Assembly (NCBI GenBank): GCA_039619475.1
Contig: CM077116.1
Coordinates: forward strand, 29,574,183 to 29,638,182
Reading direction: 5' to 3'
Length of the DNA: 64,000 bases
DNA from: Icerya purchasi
Taxonomy: Eukaryota; Arthropoda; Insecta; Hemiptera; Monophlebidae
Below, piece by piece: positions 58,861 to 64,000 of this stretch (its first letter is position 1; the number at the start of each line of letters is the position of its first letter). Both the position numbers and the translations under genes were made by a program. The notes beneath the pieces are model-generated. The model had not been told where the DNA came from and searched no databases. It saw only the letters and a program-made list of their open reading frames with translations.

Positions 58861-59479
58861 GCGAACAATACATCTTCTTGTTATAATCGCTGTGACTAAT
58901 TAACAGATTCGACGGCAGATCCAAGACACGAGCCTACTGAGAATCCGTTCCGAATACAACTTCAAATATACATAAATTACCTGAAACTATACATTTTCCC
59001 CGAGTTTGTTCTGTACGAAACATCACTGACGCATCTCTCTCGCCGTGGGTGTCGACAAATTGGGCCACTTTTTTTTTTTTCACGCAATCATTATCCAATA
59101 TAATTAAAAAAATAGGCAAATTTAGCAGATTGAATGAATTTTAGACGAAAGCGGTAATGTTTTATAGAAAAATCTGCATAATTTACTTTAAAATACTTTC
59201 CCATCGAGCAAATGTTAAAATCAGACGCTCAAATCAATTCGATAGAAACTCATTTGGTTTAAATTAGAAAAAATTCCTAAAAAACGGGACCTTCAAAAAT
59301 CGCAGTAATCGATTATTCATATTTTATTGCGAAAGACGAAGCAGAAATGCTGTAACATACCCTTTGAATGGCAATTTTGTCTTGCTAGAAATTCAACTGA
59401 TTTCCATATTTCAAAGCGTGAAAAATATTTAATAAAAAAAAAAAAGAAAAAAGTATAACTATTTAAAAAGTAAAACGTT

Positions 59480-59815
59480 TCCTTAATCAGACTGGGATTT
59501 AATCCTTTTCCCCTCTTCGGGGTTTTTGTTTTTCCCTGTCGTCCCCTACCGATTGTCCCTTTTACGGTTCTATACCTCCTGATGCAAACCACATCCATTT
59601 TTAAATGCCCCGCCCTTGCTTCTGAACGCTCTGTTTTGTACTCCAAAATTGTGTCTTCCTGCTCCTTATAATTCTTCCTTTATCCTTCCCTTCCCATCTT
59701 TACAGTACCGGTACTTCAATCTTTCCGATGCTCTATCTCTAATGGCTTTTCGATTTAACTTCTTGTTTTAACTTTTCTAGTTGTTGGGTCAGAGCCGCTG
59801 GCTCACCCAAAAATA
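59480..59815 (+). mobile_element. LINE 3' end, RNase H-bearing I-group-like family
   Basis: The nucleotide sequence from TTAATCAGACTG through CGATTGTCCC, ATGCAAACCACATC and CCCCGCCCTTGCTTCTGA closely parallels 33655-33995. The reading frame is broken several times. It ends with TTGTTGGGTCAGAGCCGCTG then GCTCACCCAAAAATA. It is among the closest relatives of the nested copy at 33127-34029. Confidence 0.85.
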
Positions 59816-60851
59816 TAAATAACAATATTATTTTAAACAAACAAAAAATTTAAATGAAAAAATTTACCTCACGCGAAAATTTTATTTTTTCCCAGTTTTG
59901 TCGACCGGCGGCAATTTACAAATACTTTTTTCTATGAAGGGGTTTTTTTAACATTCATTTTTCTTCAGCAATTCCGATTAAACAAATTTTTTCGAGAAAC
60001 GTATCACTTTTTGATAACTCGTCGTCAGTTTCTTAGAATGTTTGTCTTTATTATGAAAAACTTTGAGCTTGTTTCAATCAAGTTCTCACCTATTTATATT
60101 ATTCAGAATAAAATTGAAACGCTTATGTGGAAAATTTCGATTAACCTATACGTAAATGTTCACCAAATGCCACTTTTTTAGAAATCACGATGGTCGTCAA
60201 AATTTTAGCTAAAACCAAAAAGTAACGTTTCCACTAAAAACTAAAATCTTCCATATTTTTATATTATTATTACTTCTTTTTTTTTTTTCTTATTTTTTTG
60301 AGAGGGAAGATCGTTAAATATATTTACAAAGAGAAAATAATGAAAATCGAATTAGATTTTAAATCATTGTCGGATACAGACACACAAAAGAATTATGGAC
60401 AAACAGGGACAGAACAAAAGCTAATGGAAAGGCAGCAAAAGGGTCGTCGGAAGGTGCTTACAGAGATGAATGAAGAAGAAAGAAAGGAAAGAATATTCAC
60501 AAAATTTGCAGTCTACGTCACGGAAATGCATCATTGAGGAGTAGAGAGAGACCGAGCACATCAAAGAGAAATGCGTGAACGAGTCAAACGTAACAAGCAA
60601 TTTCTCACGGGCAAATATAATGAAGGCTCTATAAGAGAACGTCGAAAATGAAGGTAATTCGTAGAACCGAGGTATGGAAATTAGAGTTAAATGAATAATC
60701 CGAACCAGACTTTGCATGGATTTTTTTTTTTAAATAAAGACGACAGATTTGATAGCGGAATTATCAGCGAGTGTCGAGTCAGGAAATTAACGAATTTCTT
60801 TCGATACGTATCTAACGAAGAACATAAAATTAATGTAAATAGAATGAATAG

Positions 60852-60882
<31 letters not shown>

Positions 60883-62735
60883 TTAGAATTAAGACATTCG
60901 ATGAATGAAGTCACAAGATGGAGCAGGAGCTGTCGGAATAAAGACCATTAGGAGAACTATAAATTAATGGTGGTAGAGAACAGTCATCAACTGGACTGTA
61001 AAAATTAATAAAAAGCGAGGAAACCTAATAGATTCTGAAAAATTAAATAAAGTAGCGCCGCCGACTGAACGAACGATGTAGATTAGCAATGCTGTGAAAT
61101 TCCTGATTCATTTTGAACTGAGGCGCAAATTTAGAATATAGAGTCAGGAAGAATAGCCTATGTGAAATTGGATAAAATGGAGCAGGCAAAATATGGAAGG
61201 TTAGTCATAGAAAAAAAGACGTATAATTTTGGGTTAAGTAATTTTGAGTAGGGATACTGCAGTTAATTTTCACGATATCCGGTCAGAACTAAAGTGAGAA
61301 CAATAAGATTTTCTACGTTCTGAAAAATATTTTTTAAAAAATGAGTATGTAATAATTAATGTAATGGCCCGATAAAGTTGCTAGGAAAACAATATCTATT
61401 AAACCGGAGGAAAAGTTAAGAGCCAAGTCGTTACAAATGAAGTGCAGACGTGGCAGGCGAAAGTGCCTTACGTAACCGGTGATGGATTTTCCTGAAAATT
61501 GTAATGATTAATTAATAATTTAATAACATTGTTTTTATTTCATTACGTTGTTGTAAAATCAGTAGTTTTGTTACGCACACAAAAAACAACAATTTCAGCA
61601 TTTTTAGCGGAACGAAAAATCCCCCCATATTTCTATATCATAGATTATTAAGAATTAAAATTTTTACAAATGCAATGAATCATACAAACGTATTATTTAT
61701 CATTTAGCAAAACACGTCAGTAACAGCTATAAAATATTCCATTATCTTTTTTTTTTTTTTATTTTATTTAATTTATAAAAGGAAATATAAATACTCGGTT
61801 TTACTTAGAAGTTTTTCCCAAGTCACCATAACATACCTATCCTATTATTTGCAGTTTAAATTATTCTTTTCTTTTAATTTTTCATATTTCTGTAATATAT
61901 TTTTTAACTACGTCAGGCTGTGTCTTATCGATGTAACATTCTGTGAAGTTTCCAACTTTGTATTTGTCCCCGATGGTTTCGAATTTAATACAGTTTTGAT
62001 AAGTGCGTTCTGGTTCGTGTACACTGGCGCATTACATTCGCTACAAATATTATTTTCCGTTATCTTTTCAACGAAATTACCGCGACCGTAAGAAATTGTG
62101 TCGCCATTTTCGATATGATCGTTAGTTACTTCGCTACCCTATTTTTTGCTTCTTATCTTTATTTCTTTTTTTTTTACGTCATTCTGCATATTAAAGTATT
62201 TGTTTTTTTTTTTTCATTTTTTTTTTTTTACTTTATGCTATCGTTAATTTTAAAATATCGTTTTCTTCGCTTGTATGCCTTGCGATTATTTAGATTTCAG
62301 TTTGTTCATTTAATGCTGTTTTTCGCATTTTGAATTAGTTCAATTTTGATTTAGTTTTGAATTAGTTCAGTTCCATAGTGGAAAATAAAATTAAATGAAT
62401 GAACTAAAATTTTGGCAAAAACGAACTGGTGACACTAATGTAAATGCTTACTAAAGTTTGGTTCTAGATTTTTACTTTTTTAATCTTGTATGTATCGTCG
62501 GCGATAGCCCCCATAATTTGTTTTTATTATAATTAGGAACATAATTTTTTTTAAATTTTTGCTTAAAACGAGTCAAGCGGTGGATTATCAAGTTTGATGC
62601 GACGCGATATATTAATGATTACTCGTCACTTGTATGCTAAAGATAATGTGAAAATTTTTCATGAATCAGTCACATTTTCACTTAATGTTTTTACGAAACG
62701 GAAGTGAAATGTCACGATAACTAGGCATTTCTGAC
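59816..62735. other. anonymous DNA with homopolymer tracts
   Basis: 60300-61300 is purine-rich on the plus strand with a run of 28 A at about 60852-60879. The paired frames on both strands there are composition-driven. 61740-62340 is pyrimidine-rich. No feature can be supported. Confidence 0.45.
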
Positions 62736-62739
62736 CAAA

Positions 62740-63036
62740 TGATGTCCACGAATGTAATTCTAACCACATTCTTTTCGAATGTTCCACATTGTCGTCTGAA
62801 CGTTTCCTTCTTTACTTTCAACTTCTGAGACTTAATATTCCTGCTCCCTATAGTGCTGCATCTGTTCTCTCCTTTCCTTCGTTAACTGTTGTCGCTCTCC
62901 TTGTATCCTTCATTTATGCGATATCTGACCGCGTACGAATCTGAATAATTAATTCATCAATACTTTCCTTTCTTGTCGAACATGGGTCAATGCTCTTTGT
63001 CAGCGAGTTCAGAAAAAAAAAAAAAAAAAAAAAAAA
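62740..63036 (+). mobile_element. LINE 3' end, RNase H-bearing I-group-like family
   Basis: The plus strand reads CNSNHILFECSTLSSERFLL, then LLRLNIPAPYSAASVLSFPS and YAISDRVRI plus stop. This is followed by CATGGGTCAATGCTCTTTGT and a poly(A) of about 24 from 63013. The sequence is closest in organisation to the copy at 16935. Confidence 0.85.
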
Positions 63037-64000
63037 ATCCTATATGAGACTTTTCGGAAGATCTACCGTTTTCCATCTAATATATGACAAACCTTGAAAA
63101 ACAGTGACCACACAGAACGAGAATACTAATAATAAAAAATTAAAAAAAAACTAAAATTGAGAAAGCAAGAAGTACTTATTGCCGTCCTTAAAATGATGAA
63201 ACATAAATTAGATTAATACGAATAATTAAAATTTAAATTAAAAATGCTCTAAGTAAGTTCGAATGCAAATTGATAAAAAAAAATTAAAGTACTAAAATGA
63301 AAGTGAAAAATTTATTTTAGTAATATTGTATTTTGTGGTTTTTACCATTTAATCTTGGTAAATTTTCAAAATGTATTTACATTCGGAAAAATATTTAAGT
63401 AATAAATAATTACAAAATTAATGCAAACAAGAAGATTTACTAAACAAAAATTTTAAATTTTTTTTATATTTTACATCCTCTATTTTTATGCTTCGTAATT
63501 TTCTGGTTATTTACAATTCAAAGATTTTTCCGTATAAAGTTTTCTTTTTTTTTTTTTTCTTTCTCGATATGAAATTAACCCCGGAAACAATGTAACGAAT
63601 ATCTGGAAAATTACACCTTTTATTGTACATTTCATTTTTGTCTTTCGAGTAAAAAAAAAAAGAAAAAAATTAATCTACGCCTTTGAATGTTTTAAATTCT
63701 AAATCGAAGATTAAAGCTGGTATTTCGAATGGGAATCAACGTGGTCATTTTAAATTCGTAAAAGTGGCATATATTATTGTGCTTTTGCTGCTTAAAGCAA
63801 AATCCGAAAACCGGTCAGGCATCTGAAAGATTGGAAATTTTTATTCCAACGAAAATTCCAACAACCGCGCTGCTCGTTATTATGACATCTCAACAGCTAT
63901 CTCACTGGGATTCACGCTTTTACGGTAACGTTGTACGGACTCTCTGTGTCATTACCGACTGGCCTTCGATTTTCCAATGATACTCGCGATGATTAAGTTC
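63037..64000. other. no recognised feature
   Basis: AT-rich right edge with T and A tracts. The 67-residue frame at 63777-63980 is unassignable. Confidence 0.5.

Noticed and set aside
58637..58924. Two overlapping minus-strand frames of 95 and 69 residues
   Set aside because: Tyr/Ile/His repeats translated from the (TATG)n/(TA)n microsatellite.
60298..60951. Plus- and minus-strand frames of 75-98 residues
   Set aside because: Both strands are open because of purine/pyrimidine bias and poly(A)/poly(T); no family motif on either.

Overview
This is an AT-rich animal, almost certainly insect, genomic window. It has interrupted coding sequence with canonical GT/AG introns and dense microsatellites. 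It carries many decayed non-LTR retrotransposons (RNase H-bearing I-group-like, Jockey and RTE-like), plus Copia, mariner, hAT and SINE debris. The one host gene I can recognise belongs to the insect yellow / major royal jelly protein family, which fixes the organism as an insect. Hemiptera is a guess from the repeat content, not a demonstrated assignment.

Left part (1-25.8 kb): a plus-strand yellow-family gene is spread over about 24 kb. Four coding exons are visible (1602-1783, 14989-15258, 18850-19142, 25347-25547). The last two introns join in matching phase (1-1 and 0-0). The first pair does not join (phase 0 to phase 1), and the conserved block between them was not found, so at least one exon is missing, unrecognised or lost. 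The exon with the signal peptide is also not visible. The 13.2-kb first visible gap is full of mobile DNA: a head-to-head RTE inverted repeat (3.6-4.5 kb), a Copia relic (5.0-6.0 kb), a large inverted duplication of a mariner 3' end (8.3-10.7 kb) interrupted by a hAT element with its 8-bp target duplication, a second hAT-like element with an internal palindrome (10.8-12.3 kb), and a tRNA-like SINE with an 11-bp target duplication (12.5 kb). The other introns carry a second SINE (15.75 kb), LINE 3' ends and an uncharacterised TE-like reading frame (22.3-23.15 kb).

Middle (25.8-43 kb): this is a graveyard of LINEs on both strands. The clearest event is a Jockey-clade element on the minus strand (32.55-35.3 kb), split by a 5'-truncated RNase H-bearing LINE (33127-34029) flanked by the perfect duplication AGAGCCGT. 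Between the LINEs is a relatively GC-rich segment (31.0-32.0 kb) that might be a promoter/first exon, but no product can be named.

Right part (43-64 kb): mostly anonymous AT-rich DNA with isolated LINE 3' ends (48.1-48.8, 52.2-52.5, 59.5-59.8, 62.7-63.0 kb). There is also a ~2.0-kb element (55474-57489) with perfect 11-bp terminal inverted repeats; it carries about four copies of a ~290-bp tandem repeat.

I found no CRISPR array, rRNA gene, prokaryotic-style operon or convincing standalone tRNA gene. The window's interest is in how nested and inverted transposons are layered in and around one cuticle/pigment-family gene.
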